A program made the position numbers and the translations under genes. The notes beneath the pieces are model-generated. The model had not been told where the DNA came from. It saw only the letters and a list, made by a program, of their open reading frames with translations, and searched no databases. From positions 1 to 64,000 of the forward strand of contig PQAS01000048.1 of the NCBI GenBank assembly GCA_003104905.1: 64,000 nucleotides of DNA, written 5' to 3'. Of the stretch, positions 43,034 through 51,611 are shown one piece after another. Each line of letters starts with the position of its first letter. Position 1 is the first letter of the stretch. The stretch comes from Candidatus Methanoperedentaceae archaeon (GTDB taxonomy: Archaea > Halobacteriota > Methanosarcinia > Methanosarcinales > Methanoperedenaceae).

Positions 43034-45829
43034 CTACCAGGAGGTTTGATATTTATTTTTATTGAATAATTTGAAAATGGAAGTAGATGTTATTCCCTGT
43101 GTTGATGTCATTTCAGACGTTTGTGTTATTTCCGGTGCAGGTGTAGGCGTGGGTAAGGGTGTAGCGGGTGCAGGTGTAGGCGTGGGTAAAGGTGTAGAGG
43201 GTGCAGGTGTAGGCGTGGGTGAGGGTGTAGAGGGTGCGGGTGTAGTTACTTTGAAGGGATTTGAATGGCAATTATCACAAAATGTTGCTATTGTATGACA
43301 TCCGCTACAGGCGGAAACACTTGCAACTTTTTTATGAACTTTTTTCCAATTACTTGCATGTGGGTATATCCCGGTTGTAGGTGCGGGTAAGGGTGTAGTA
43401 GGTGCAGGTGTCAGGGTAGGTGGCGATGTATTTGAAGGATAAATTGTATATGTTTCGATTTTTGGTGTACTCCATGTTGGATTCTCATGTTTCCATGTCA
43501 ATACCAGGCTATTTTCAGTAGTATATGTATATGTGATAGATGCATACGGGTCTTCTCCATCCACGGTTTTCCGGCCGGATACCCCGGCATTGACATGATA
43601 CACACCGTCCACAGTATTTACTGCCGCGTAATGTGTATGCGCACCGATGAATATCTTTACGTCTTTCGAAACGAATAGATTCTGGAGTTTATCCCTATTG
43701 GCTTTATTTGCATCCAGGGAATCTCCCACATGTCTTTTAGTCGGATATAACGGTTCATGACCAAGAACTATTTTATAGTTAGCTGTTCCGGACAAATCCG
43801 TACTCATCCAGTTATAAAGGGCATCCGGTACGTAACCATTACCATATGCATCATTGTTTTTTCCATCCCAATATTCGTTCATGTTAACAATATGTATTCC
43901 ACCGACATCAACGGAATATGTCGTTTTTTCGGTCCCTGTGGGGCCTCGATTGACTGGCAAGTTAAGTGTCATGGCTTTAATTGCCGCCACATCACCTGAT
44001 GTATCAACTTCGTGATTTCCAACTACATAGAAAATAGGTATATTATTTACATTCGATGCAGAATACGCCTGTTGAGTCTGAGGTATCTTATCCATGTCAC
44101 CAATCATAAATATAGCATCAACCTTACCTGTTGGTGATTGTGGAATAACTTGATTGAAATCTTTTGTTAATTCGCTTATTCCTGAAGTTCCAAATTTAGA
44201 TGGTCTTGCATCACCAAGATATGCGATTGTTGAGCCTGCTGTTACAATCGGCGTGGGTGCAGGCATGGTTGTTGGTTCGGGTAATGGCGTGGCAGGTACA
44301 GGCAATGGTGGAGTAGCTGCAGGTGTGTTATTCAAATCCAGTGTTACATCATCCATCCAGAACGTTCCATAGCCACCCCAGATACTGGCATAGAAGTAAA
44401 TATATGAAGTATCCGCCCCTGTCTGGAATTCCAATGTTTTTTGTTCCCAGTCATTTGTACCTCTGCTGAATAATGGAAGGTTGGTCAGTCGCAGCAAATT
44501 CTTATCAGAATTCAGCTCGCCGAATGTGATGGTTGGCAGATTAGTGCCTTCTGTACCCAGGGTTTTTCCCCATGTGGAGAATGTATAATTCGTAAATGGT
44601 TGTGCACTTATTTTTTCAGATTCCGGGTATCCGGATATAATATCAATAGTTCCGGGGATGTTTATTTCTACGGATTTTGAACCGCTATGGGAGATATTGG
44701 ACCATGCCGGGGTATTGCCATACCTATTCACAAAAGTCCAGTTCAATGGAGCGGTTGTTCCGCTTTCAAAGCCAGGATTTAATACCATGTTATTTTTCAA
44801 GCTTAGAGTAACATCATCCATCCAGAAAGTTCCATAACCGCCCGGGATACTGGCATAGAAGTAAATATATGAAGTATCCGCCCCTGTCTGGAATACCAGT
44901 GTTTTTTGTTCCCAGTCATTTGTATCTCTGCTGAATAATGGAAGGTTGGTCAGTCGCAGCAAATTCTTATTAGAATTCAGCTCGCCGAATGTGATAGTTG
45001 GCAGATTCGTGCCGTTTGCGCCCTGGGTTTTCCCCCATGCAGAGAATAGATAAGCTGTAAATGGCTGTACACTTATTCTTTCCGATTTCGGATATCCGGA
45101 TATAAGATCAATAGTTCCGGGGATGTTTATTTCTACGGATTTTGAACTGTTGTGGGAGATATCGGACCATATAGGGGTGTTACCATTCAGGCTAATAAAT
45201 GTCCAGTTCAGCGGAGCTGTTGTTCCGCTTTCAAAACCAGGATTTGCTACCATATTGGTTTTCAAGCTCAGTGTTATGTCATCCATCCAGAACGTTCCAT
45301 AGCCGCCCCAGATATTGGCATATACGTAAATATATGAAGTATCTGCCCCTGTCTGGAATTCCAATGTTTTTTGTTCCCAGTCATTTGTACCTCTGGTGAA
45401 TACGGGAAGGCTGGTCAGTCGCAGCAAATTCTTATTTGCATCAAGCTCACCTAATCTGATAGTTGGCAGATTCGTGCCGTCTGCGCCCTGGGTTTTCCCC
45501 CATGCAGAGAAGGTATAAGTTGTAGATGGCTGTACACTTATTCTTTCCGATTCCGGGTATCCCGAATTAAGATCTGCTGTTCCGGGGATGTTTATTTCTA
45601 CGGATTTTTGACCGGAGTGGGAAATATTTGACCATACCGGGATATTATCATTTGTAGACACAAATGTCCAGTTCAGTGGAGCTGTTGTTCCATCTTCAAA
45701 ACCGGGATTTACAAGAATATTTGATTCCGGATATGCTGCTGCAACGGGGTAAATTAGAAAGAGACCAAAAATTATAAGTGCTTTTATAATCAATGTAATA
45801 GTCCTGACTCTTTTCGCCATCAAATCCAT
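43034..45829 (-). CDS. Secreted metallophosphoesterase with three carbohydrate-binding-like repeats and two c-type heme motifs
   Basis: 931 residues. Signal peptide (1-33); three near-identical 155-residue beta-sandwich repeats (about 38-500), each opening NPGFE-G-T-APLNWTF and closing GTFWMDD-TL, like CBM/discoidin modules; Pro-rich linker; calcineurin-like/purple acid phosphatase-like domain (about 525-770) with YLGDAR, IGDMD, GNHEVD, LGHEPLY and GAHTHY; a short segment with CSGCH and CDNCH (codons near 43298-43312 and 43265-43279); then a Pro/Thr tail from a 33-bp repeat and a short basic end. The first metal motif has GD-x-R rather than GD-x-H. Heme attachment is predicted from the motifs only. 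GGAGAT precedes ATG 45829. Confidence 0.85.
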   Translation of the reverse strand: MDLMAKRVRTITLIIKALIIFGLFLIYPVAAAYPESNILVNPGFEDGTTAPLNWTFVSTNDNIPVWSNISHSGQKSVEINIPGTADLNSGYPESERISVQPSTTYTFSAWGKTQGADGTNLPTIRLGELDANKNLLRLTSLPVFTRGTNDWEQKTLEFQTGADTSYIYVYANIWGGYGTFWMDDITLSLKTNMVANPGFESGTTAPLNWTFISLNGNTPIWSDISHNSSKSVEINIPGTIDLISGYPKSERISVQPFTAYLFSAWGKTQGANGTNLPTITFGELNSNKNLLRLTNLPLFSRDTNDWEQKTLVFQTGADTSYIYFYASIPGGYGTFWMDDVTLSLKNNMVLNPGFESGTTAPLNWTFVNRYGNTPAWSNISHSGSKSVEINIPGTIDIISGYPESEKISAQPFTNYTFSTWGKTLGTEGTNLPTITFGELNSDKNLLRLTNLPLFSRGTNDWEQKTLEFQTGADTSYIYFYASIWGGYGTFWMDDVTLDLNNTPAATPPLPVPATPLPEPTTMPAPTPIVTAGSTIAYLGDARPSKFGTSGISELTKDFNQVIPQSPTGKVDAIFMIGDMDKIPQTQQAYSASNVNNIPIFYVVGNHEVDTSGDVAAIKAMTLNLPVNRGPTGTEKTTYSVDVGGIHIVNMNEYWDGKNNDAYGNGYVPDALYNWMSTDLSGTANYKIVLGHEPLYPTKRHVGDSLDANKANRDKLQNLFVSKDVKIFIGAHTHYAAVNTVDGVYHVNAGVSGRKTVDGEDPYASITYTYTTENSLVLTWKHENPTWSTPKIETYTIYPSNTSPPTLTPAPTTPLPAPTTGIYPHASNWKKVHKKVASVSACSGCHTIATFCDNCHSNPFKVTTPAPSTPSPTPTPAPSTPLPTPTPAPATPLPTPTPAPEITQTSEMTSTQGITSTSIFKLFNKNKYQTSW
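43134..43245. repeat. 33-bp tandem repeat encoding a Pro-rich stalk
   Basis: Three full copies of a 33-base unit (starting ggtgcaggtgtaggcgtggg at 43134) and part of a fourth, read on the minus strand as repeated PTPTPAP(S/A)TPLP. Likely to vary in copy number. Confidence 0.85.
44320..45725. repeat. Three tandem 465-bp coding repeats
   Basis: Matching segments recur with a spacing of exactly 465 bases; the segment ending in atccatccagaa recurs from 44346, 44811 and 45276. They encode the three 155-residue modules of the metallophosphoesterase protein. DNA identity between copies is high, suggesting recent duplication or gene conversion. Confidence 0.85.
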
Positions 45830-45937
45830 TTGTTATCTCCGTTTTTGATTTGTATTATCCAATTTTTTTTCTATCCAGCTATCCAGACTTCTATCAATCG
45901 TATATCTACGAACAGATTATTTATAGTTTACTATTCG

Positions 45938-45949
45938 AGTAAATTTACT
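45938..45949. promoter_or_regulatory. 12-bp palindrome upstream of the metallophosphoesterase TATA box
   Basis: AGTAAATTTACT is a perfect palindrome. On the minus strand it lies about 10 bases upstream of a TATA-like ctataaataa (45919-45928) for the gene starting at 45829. A nearby TTTACT extends the dyad pattern. Operator candidate. Confidence 0.4.
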
Positions 45950-46042
45950 GTCATACTTAATTATGCTATTTATTAAACATTCAAATAACATTCTATAATT
46001 AAAAGATATCGATATTTTTCAAGGTTTTTCAGTTTTTGTAAT

Positions 46043-46951
46043 TCACAAATTCTTCCTGGATAAATAGAAGAAATAACCTATTACACTTATTGTAATAACC
46101 GGCGACACCCACTCTTTTATATGGTATCCGAAACTGTCAAGCACCATTATTATCCCAAGGAAAAATATCGAGTACATAGCCCCGTTTTTCAGGTAAATAT
46201 ATCTTTTGACCCTTTCAATGTTGCTGATCGTCAATTCCCTTACAACAAAAGCTCCTATCCCATTACCGATCAGTATAAGCGGAACAGACAAAGTGAAAGC
46301 AAATGCTCCCACAACGCCGTCAATCGAAAAAGTAGCGTCTATCACCTCAAGATACAGGATCTTGCTCAAATCGCTCATGTTGCTGCCGCCAATCAGCTCT
46401 TTTTCATGTATTTCCGCATTTTGTTTAAATCCGTGGGTAATGAAAAAGGCGGTTGATCCCACGACAGCCCCCATAGCCATAAACGGATTTTTCTGTAAGG
46501 CGAACCATACCGTGACGGTTAAAATAATGGATACTATTGCAAAGAACCATACTCCATGTTTATGGAAAAACCTCTCGCCGCGAAGGCCATAATTCTTAGC
46601 TTCAATAAACAGCCAGTGGAAAAACAGGAATATGAGGAATATCCCTCCGCCAACAAGCAGGAAAGGCGACGATTCTTCGATCACCTTAGCGATCTCAGGA
46701 TCGTTGCTGAAAGTGGCAGTAAGGGCATTGACGGGCCCCAGTGATGGGTTGGTTGCCCAGACTATAGCCCATGGAAGCATTCCTCTTATCACAAAAACCG
46801 CAAAAAACAAACCATAGAAAAGGAACCACTTTCTGGCTCGTTGTGACATCGTTGAAAGGACTTCGGCATTAATTACGGCATTGTCTATACTGCTGATGGT
46901 CTCAAATATGATTAGACCCACAATGGTCAATAAAATTGCGAATATTTCCAT
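46043..46951 (-). CDS. DUF475 / TerC-family integral membrane protein
   Basis: 302 residues with about 8-9 membrane spans. The acidic motifs FETISSIDNAVINAEVLS and LEVIDATFSIDGVVGAFA are the paired TerC/DUF475 signatures, thought to handle metal ions such as Mn2+ (related to TerC and Alx). Substrate unproven. A TATA-like sequence lies around 46997-47010. Possibly paired in function with the CDF exporter at 48622. Confidence 0.88.
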   Translation of the reverse strand: MEIFAILLTIVGLIIFETISSIDNAVINAEVLSTMSQRARKWFLFYGLFFAVFVIRGMLPWAIVWATNPSLGPVNALTATFSNDPEIAKVIEESSPFLLVGGGIFLIFLFFHWLFIEAKNYGLRGERFFHKHGVWFFAIVSIILTVTVWFALQKNPFMAMGAVVGSTAFFITHGFKQNAEIHEKELIGGSNMSDLSKILYLEVIDATFSIDGVVGAFAFTLSVPLILIGNGIGAFVVRELTISNIERVKRYIYLKNGAMYSIFFLGIIMVLDSFGYHIKEWVSPVITISVIGYFFYLSRKNL

Positions 46952-47119
46952 TTCGTTTCCAGCCTTTCAAATGTTTTGTGTTATTATCTTTTTTATGTAT
47001 ATATTTATGCTAAAAAGAAATCAAAAGAGGAATTTTGCATTCGATTTAAATAAACATTAAATAGGATAAGCAATATTAATTAATTCATTATATATATGAG
47101 ACTGATATATGGAGTTTCA

Positions 47120-48325
47120 ATGGTACTGGAAATATCCAATGACAATTCATTAGCAGATGCTTTCACATGGGTCAGTAAAGGTAACACCCATGTTGAAAGC
47201 GGTATGTATATTGAAGCCATCCAATGTTACGATAAGGCTCTTGAAATAAATCCCGGAATGGCTGATGTATGGAATAATAAGGGGCTTGCCATGGCCAGAA
47301 TTGCCAAATATGAAGAAGCAGTAGTTTGTTATGATAAAGCAATAGACCTAAAACCGGATGATGAAGAAGTGATGTACAATAAAGGCATAGCTCTGGCTAA
47401 ACTGGGGCGAACAGCAGAAGCTATTGCCTGTTATGATAAAATAATTGAAAAAAATCCAATGGAGCCCGGCGCATGGTGTATAAAGGGAGATATATTTTAT
47501 GAAAGCGGGAACTTTGAAGAGGCCCTTCATGCTTATGACAGGTCGATAGAAATTAATCCAAAAGACGAAACTGTCTGGAATAACAGGGGATTGACTCTTG
47601 TAAAGCTTGATCGCCTATCAGAAGCGATAGAATCCTATGATAAAGCTCTGGAAATCAACCCGAAAGTTGAGAAAATATGGAGTAATAAAGGGCTTGCGAT
47701 CGCAAAAATGGGACAAACCGGTGAAAAAATCGATCTGCAAAAGATAGCATCTGCCATGCCCGAAGAAGAGAAAGTGCTTGAAGAAATACCTGCTTTTACT
47801 GAACAAATTTCGGTCCCGGTTATTTCCCAGCCTGTTGACATAAAACCTGCTATAATTGAAACTCCTGCAAAACAACCTGAAATAGTCGAGGCAAAAGTTG
47901 AAACCATATCTGAAATCGAAGTCCCAAAACATGAAATCAATGAAGATTCAAAGGATTACCTGATCAAGGGAAATACGTTCTTCTCAAAGCGAAAATATGA
48001 CCAGTCAATAGATTATTTTGACATATCGATCAGGATAGACTCTCAAAATAGTGTTGCATGGAATAACAAAGGACTTGCGCTTGCGAGAATGGGAAAAATT
48101 GATGAATCACTTATCTGCTATGAAAAAGCGCTTGAAATAAATCCCGAAGACCATGTTTTCCTGATAAATAAGGGAAATATACTTTATAAACAGGGGAATC
48201 ACAGGGAAGCATTTAAAGCCTTTGAATCGGCTTTTGAACTGGCTCCTGAAAGCAATAATGCGGTAAAAGGGATGGAACTTTGTCTTAAATCATTAAAAAA
48301 ATCCTTAAAGAAAAAGAAATCGTAG
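47120..48325 (+). CDS. Tetratricopeptide repeat protein
   Basis: 401 residues from ATG 47120 (GGAG five bases upstream; an in-frame ATG at 47096 lies in the TATA-like tatatatatg and is unlikely). Five to six TPR units (about 10-205, each with W-N-N-K-G-x-A and A-L-E-I-N-P), a Pro/Glu/Val-rich linker of about 75 residues, then three more TPRs (about 275-385). No signal peptide: a cytoplasmic scaffold. The Lys-rich end may bind nucleic acid or acidic partners. Partners unknown. Confidence 0.85.
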   Translation: MVLEISNDNSLADAFTWVSKGNTHVESGMYIEAIQCYDKALEINPGMADVWNNKGLAMARIAKYEEAVVCYDKAIDLKPDDEEVMYNKGIALAKLGRTAEAIACYDKIIEKNPMEPGAWCIKGDIFYESGNFEEALHAYDRSIEINPKDETVWNNRGLTLVKLDRLSEAIESYDKALEINPKVEKIWSNKGLAIAKMGQTGEKIDLQKIASAMPEEEKVLEEIPAFTEQISVPVISQPVDIKPAIIETPAKQPEIVEAKVETISEIEVPKHEINEDSKDYLIKGNTFFSKRKYDQSIDYFDISIRIDSQNSVAWNNKGLALARMGKIDESLICYEKALEINPEDHVFLINKGNILYKQGNHREAFKAFESAFELAPESNNAVKGMELCLKSLKKSLKKKKS

Positions 48326-48328
48326 AAT

Positions 48329-48508
48329 TCACTCTTTTTTCGGAGTAATTACGACAGTCTGCGTATTTTCCAGCGGTTTTTTGATTCTGGTTTCGGGAGA
48401 TATCACCAGCAGGGGCTTATTCAACTTATCAGATATACTTTCCAGACTTTCATCTATATTTTCTAATTTTTCCAGGATCTTTCTAAGCAGCTCTTCTTCT
48501 GTATTCAT
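48329..48508 (-). CDS. Small helical protein, unknown function
   Basis: 59 residues from ATG 48508, chosen over longer starts because AAGGGG then lies seven bases upstream. An N-terminal amphipathic helix (LLRKILEKLENIDESLESISDKL) could form a coiled coil; the C-terminus is basic. Convergent with the TPR gene, 3 bases apart. Not recognised. Confidence 0.5.
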   Translation of the reverse strand: MNTEEELLRKILEKLENIDESLESISDKLNKPLLVISPETRIKKPLENTQTVVITPKKE

Positions 48509-48621
48509 AACCATACCCCTTGCATCCCGGAAAAACAGATATTGAATCTGCATTTCAGGGATAGACAAATAATATATAGAAACAAAACAATATAAAACTT
48601 GTTGGGTTGCAGGCATCTAAA

Positions 48622-49485
48622 ATGGAAGACATCAATAAGAATTTGAAAACTGCAATTATCCTGACCGCTCTGGTCTTTTTCCTTGAACTTGCAGGCGGGA
48701 TAATATCCAATAGTCTTGCTCTCCTCTCTGATGCCGCACATGTTTTCATGGATGTTGTAGCCTTATTGCTCACATATGGGGCGATCAGGATATCGGGGCG
48801 CCCATCCAATGGAAGTGTTACCTTCGGTTATCACAGGTTTGAGATTTTCGCGGCTCTTATCAATGGATTGACAATAATCGGGATAGCAGTTTTAATCAGT
48901 TATGAGGCATATGGGAGGATTTTAGATCCCCCTGCTGTAAAGGGTCTTGAAGTGCTATGGATCGCGACTGCAGGATTAATTGTGAATGCATGGGTGGCAT
49001 TAAAATTGCACGGCCATCATGACCTCAATATTAAAGGGGCATACCTGCATGTGATCGGTGATGCCCTTGCATCAATAGCAGTGATAGCAGGCGCATTGGT
49101 CATTATTTTCACCGGGAATAGTGTCATCGATCCCGTTCTTAGTATTGCAATAGGCCTGATGCTCCTTTATGGGGCAGTCAAACTAGTCTTTGGCTCGATC
49201 AGGATACTTCTTGAATTTGCCCCGAAACATGTGGATGTTGATACCCTCACAAAAGTGATAATGGAAATTGAAGGTATCAAAGGATTACATGATATCCATA
49301 TCTGGAGCATCTGTTCAAATATCCATGCCATGAGCGCGCATGTGCTTGTTGACAGGATCCATGTGCAGCAGACAGAGGAATTGATAATGAAGATCAACCA
49401 TACTGTCAGGGAAAGATTCCAGATAATTCATACCACGTTACAATTCGAATGTGCAGAATGTGTTCCAGTGGAACTATTGCACTAA
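48622..49485 (+). CDS. Cation diffusion facilitator (CzcD-like zinc/metal exporter)
   Basis: 287 residues from ATG 48622. CDF signature: LLSDAAHVFMDVVALL in TM2 and HVIGDALASIAVI in TM5 give the paired H-x3-D / H-x3-D metal sites, with a Gly/His loop HGHHD between. The C-terminal cytoplasmic domain (LHDIHIWSICS) is the usual metal sensor. Exports Zn2+, Cd2+ or Co2+ in exchange for H+; exact metal unclear. The last bases overlap the end of convergent cheD. Confidence 0.92.
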   Translation: MEDINKNLKTAIILTALVFFLELAGGIISNSLALLSDAAHVFMDVVALLLTYGAIRISGRPSNGSVTFGYHRFEIFAALINGLTIIGIAVLISYEAYGRILDPPAVKGLEVLWIATAGLIVNAWVALKLHGHHDLNIKGAYLHVIGDALASIAVIAGALVIIFTGNSVIDPVLSIAIGLMLLYGAVKLVFGSIRILLEFAPKHVDVDTLTKVIMEIEGIKGLHDIHIWSICSNIHAMSAHVLVDRIHVQQTEELIMKINHTVRERFQIIHTTLQFECAECVPVELLH

Positions 49486-49970
49486 ATTTCCTTAACGCCA
49501 TGAAAAGCGCTTTTTACATACATTATCCCTGAAGCAATGTGGAATTCCACAGTCCTTCCGTAATTCGAACCCGTGTCACTGGCAACAATAGGGATTTTCA
49601 ATTCGTCGAGCTTTTTCTTAACCGCTGCAATATTTTTTTCTCCCATATTGATAGTATTGCCGCTGATGTTAAACATACTCGCTCCTCCTGCGATTTTTGC
49701 CTCCAGCCTGTTTTTCTGGCATCCTTTTTGCAGAAGAATATCTACTACCATTTCGATAGCTGAATCGGCAAATTTCATCGGATTGCTTTTATTATTTGAT
49801 TCCGCTATGCTTGGAAGAAGTATATGGGAAAGTCCCCCGAACCTTGCAACCGGGTCTCGAATTGAAATCGCCACACAAGACCCAAGACCTATAGTAACAA
49901 GTATGGCTGGATTATGAACAACCACAAGTTCTGCAATTCCAATAATTATCTTCTCAGGGTTTGGATCCAT
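49482..49970 (-). CDS. cheD: Chemoreceptor glutamine deamidase CheD
   Basis: 162-residue CheD. Catalytic Cys in IGLGSCVAISIRD, His in GLSHILLP, and Thr/Ser residues further on. It deamidates receptor glutamines and binds CheC to raise its phosphatase activity. Normally next to cheC in archaeal che clusters, but here 1 kb of foreign sequence (vapBC, intron remnant) lies between. Its own promoter must lie in 49971-50195. Confidence 0.93.
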   Translation of the reverse strand: MDPNPEKIIIGIAELVVVHNPAILVTIGLGSCVAISIRDPVARFGGLSHILLPSIAESNNKSNPMKFADSAIEMVVDILLQKGCQKNRLEAKIAGGASMFNISGNTINMGEKNIAAVKKKLDELKIPIVASDTGSNYGRTVEFHIASGIMYVKSAFHGVKEI

Positions 49971-50195
49971 ACATTATAATTAGTTTATTTTCGGATATAA
50001 GTGAGCCCCATTATTATGCTCATCATTATAATGTAAAATTTGATGAAAAATATATTCATTTTCTTCTCATAAGCTTCATCTTGCCCTCTTTTATTTTGGG
50101 AGGAATGCTTGTAAGGTAAGCAATTTGGATGCGACTCAAAAATGCTTGATAACAGATAAATACTTTGAGACATAAAATAACATTGAGAAAACAAT

Positions 50196-50423
50196 ATGCT
50201 AAGTGAAACACTAATTTCAAAAGGATATCAGACAGTAGTACCTGCAAAAATAAGGAAAGCCCATAAAATAATGCCAGGAGATGTGCTAGAATGGATCGAT
50301 AGCGAAAAAGGAATAATTGTACAGCCAAGGAAAAAAAGGACATTGAATGATATAATTGGGCTGATAAAAACAGAAGGAGATGCAGTAGAGTCTAAAAAGC
50401 GGATCCAAAAGGGGCTTAAATGA
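50196..50423 (+). CDS. vapB: AbrB/MazE-type antitoxin (VapB)
   Basis: 75-residue swapped-hairpin (AbrB/SpoVT) protein: LISKGYQTVVPAKIRKAHKI is the DNA-binding module, and the C-terminal tail would block the toxin. The stop overlaps the toxin ATG (4 bases). TATA-like gataaata lies about 40 bases upstream. It is the typical antitoxin of a type II pair that represses its own operon. Confidence 0.88.
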   Translation: MLSETLISKGYQTVVPAKIRKAHKIMPGDVLEWIDSEKGIIVQPRKKRTLNDIIGLIKTEGDAVESKKRIQKGLK

Positions 50424-50806
50424 TCTTTGCGGATTCATCTTTTTTTATCGCAACATTAAGAGAAAAGGATAGGTGGCATAAGGATGCTGTGAGGCTCACT
50501 GGAAAAATCAAAGAACATTTACTCATTTCAGAGCTGATTATGAGTGAAAGCATAACAATGGTGGGCTCATTTGAAGCTGGAAAGGCAGGAAAATTTCTTT
50601 ATGAATACTTTCGGGACAATTGCAGAATAGAATTCATAAACGAGGAGATAATGGAAAAATCGATGGATACATTCTTGAAATACGACGGCTCGATATCACT
50701 GGCTGATGCATCATCCATTGAAATTATGAAAAAGTATGGAGTCAAGAAGATTATTTCATTTGACAGTGATTTTGATAAAATACAAGAAATCAATAGGATC
50801 CATTGA
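50420..50806 (+). CDS. vapC: PIN-domain toxin (VapC)
   Basis: 128-residue PIN-domain RNase. Acidic residues of the active site: Asp in IFADSSFF, Glu in LIMSESITM, Asp in SLADASS and Asp in SFDSDFDKI, so it looks intact. VapC toxins cleave tRNA or rRNA. Co-translated with VapB. The pair reads against the surrounding che genes, consistent with insertion. Confidence 0.88.
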   Translation: MIFADSSFFIATLREKDRWHKDAVRLTGKIKEHLLISELIMSESITMVGSFEAGKAGKFLYEYFRDNCRIEFINEEIMEKSMDTFLKYDGSISLADASSIEIMKKYGVKKIISFDSDFDKIQEINRIH

Positions 50807-50879
50807 AAATTGGTGATCAACTCTTAATTTCTATCCGACATAAAAATAGTTATAGACATATCAAAGCTAAGAAATGCTT

Positions 50880-50950
50880 GAGCGGTATGCGGTGAAAGTC
50901 GCAAGTACCGTTCGAGGGAATGCGGGAGATCGCTCTTTCTTATTTGACTA
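50880..50950 (+). ncRNA. Group II intron remnant: domain V and probable domain VI
   Basis: 50880-50914 reads GAGCGGTATGCGGTGAAAGT then CGCAAGTACCGTTCG. This folds as group II intron domain V: AGC catalytic triad at the 5' strand, GAAA tetraloop, two-base bulge (AG), and a 3' strand ending GTTCG. The more usual GCCGTA/TACGGT pairing is GCGGTA/TACCGT here, a compensatory change showing a once-functional helix. A short hairpin ending TTATTTGACTAT follows, consistent with domain VI. No maturase ORF and no 5' end were seen nearby, so this is a relic. Confidence 0.75.
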
Positions 50951-50993
50951 TTAAAAGCAATGAAGCTGGAAGCTCCAGGCTTTCAGCCGTAGT

Positions 50994-51611
50994 TCATTTC
51001 CCAATCATCTTATTAATAGCATCCAGCATCTTTGTAAGGGAGGCTGAATCCGTAAATATCAATATTTTCCCGTCAATTTTTTCAGAATTAATGTCAAATT
51101 CTGTCTTGAGGAACAAAACGTCTTCAACGTCCGGGCTCATAAGACATACAATCTGGTTAATTATTGAATCTGAAATATCGTATATTTCTGATGGAGTTGA
51201 CAGCCCTATCGATATGGACAGGAAATTTGAAAGTGAGCTAATGTATGTGCCGCCCATGATATTTCCCAGTTCCTTTAAAACAGAAGTCTCCATTTCATCG
51301 AATCCTTTTGTCAAGTCGGATTCCCCGATCACAAGTTTAATCAGGAACTTTGCCGTTTGCTTTGACAATAAAAGGAGCATAAACCCTTTTGCATCGCCTT
51401 TAAGTTCGAGGATTATCCCTATAACAGGGTCTTCATTTTTCACAAGTATTGGTACCTTTAACAAAGGTATCAGTTTAAGTTCAGGTAATGATATCCCTAC
51501 CTGTTTATTTACCATCTGGGATAAGGAGGTTGTTGCATGCCCGATCCCAATGTTGCCAACTTCTTTCAGCGCATCTGTCTGAAAATCCGTGAGCGTTTTT
51601 ACGTCAGTCAT
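50994..51611 (-). CDS. cheC: CheY-P phosphatase CheC
   Basis: 205-residue CheC-family protein with two phosphatase sites of the E-x2-N pattern: LKEVGNIGIGHA near residue 15 and LKELGNIMGGTY near residue 110. It dephosphorylates CheY and binds CheD. Start overlaps the cheR stop (ATGA). Last gene of the cheY-cheB-cheA-cheR-cheC operon. Confidence 0.92.
   Translation of the reverse strand: MTDVKTLTDFQTDALKEVGNIGIGHATTSLSQMVNKQVGISLPELKLIPLLKVPILVKNEDPVIGIILELKGDAKGFMLLLLSKQTAKFLIKLVIGESDLTKGFDEMETSVLKELGNIMGGTYISSLSNFLSISIGLSTPSEIYDISDSIINQIVCLMSPDVEDVLFLKTEFDINSEKIDGKILIFTDSASLTKMLDAINKMIGK

Noticed and set aside
43134-43245. Regular 33-bp repeats as a possible CRISPR array
   Set aside because: Repeats are directly adjacent with no unique spacers and encode a Pro/Thr stalk in frame.
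44320-45725. 465-bp repeats as possible mobile or integron-like units
   Set aside because: They keep frame exactly at 155 codons each and are protein modules.
50994-51611. Rightward 220-codon frame over cheC
   Set aside because: The leftward frame encodes CheC with both E-x2-N sites; the rightward one is a shadow that starts in the intron remnant.
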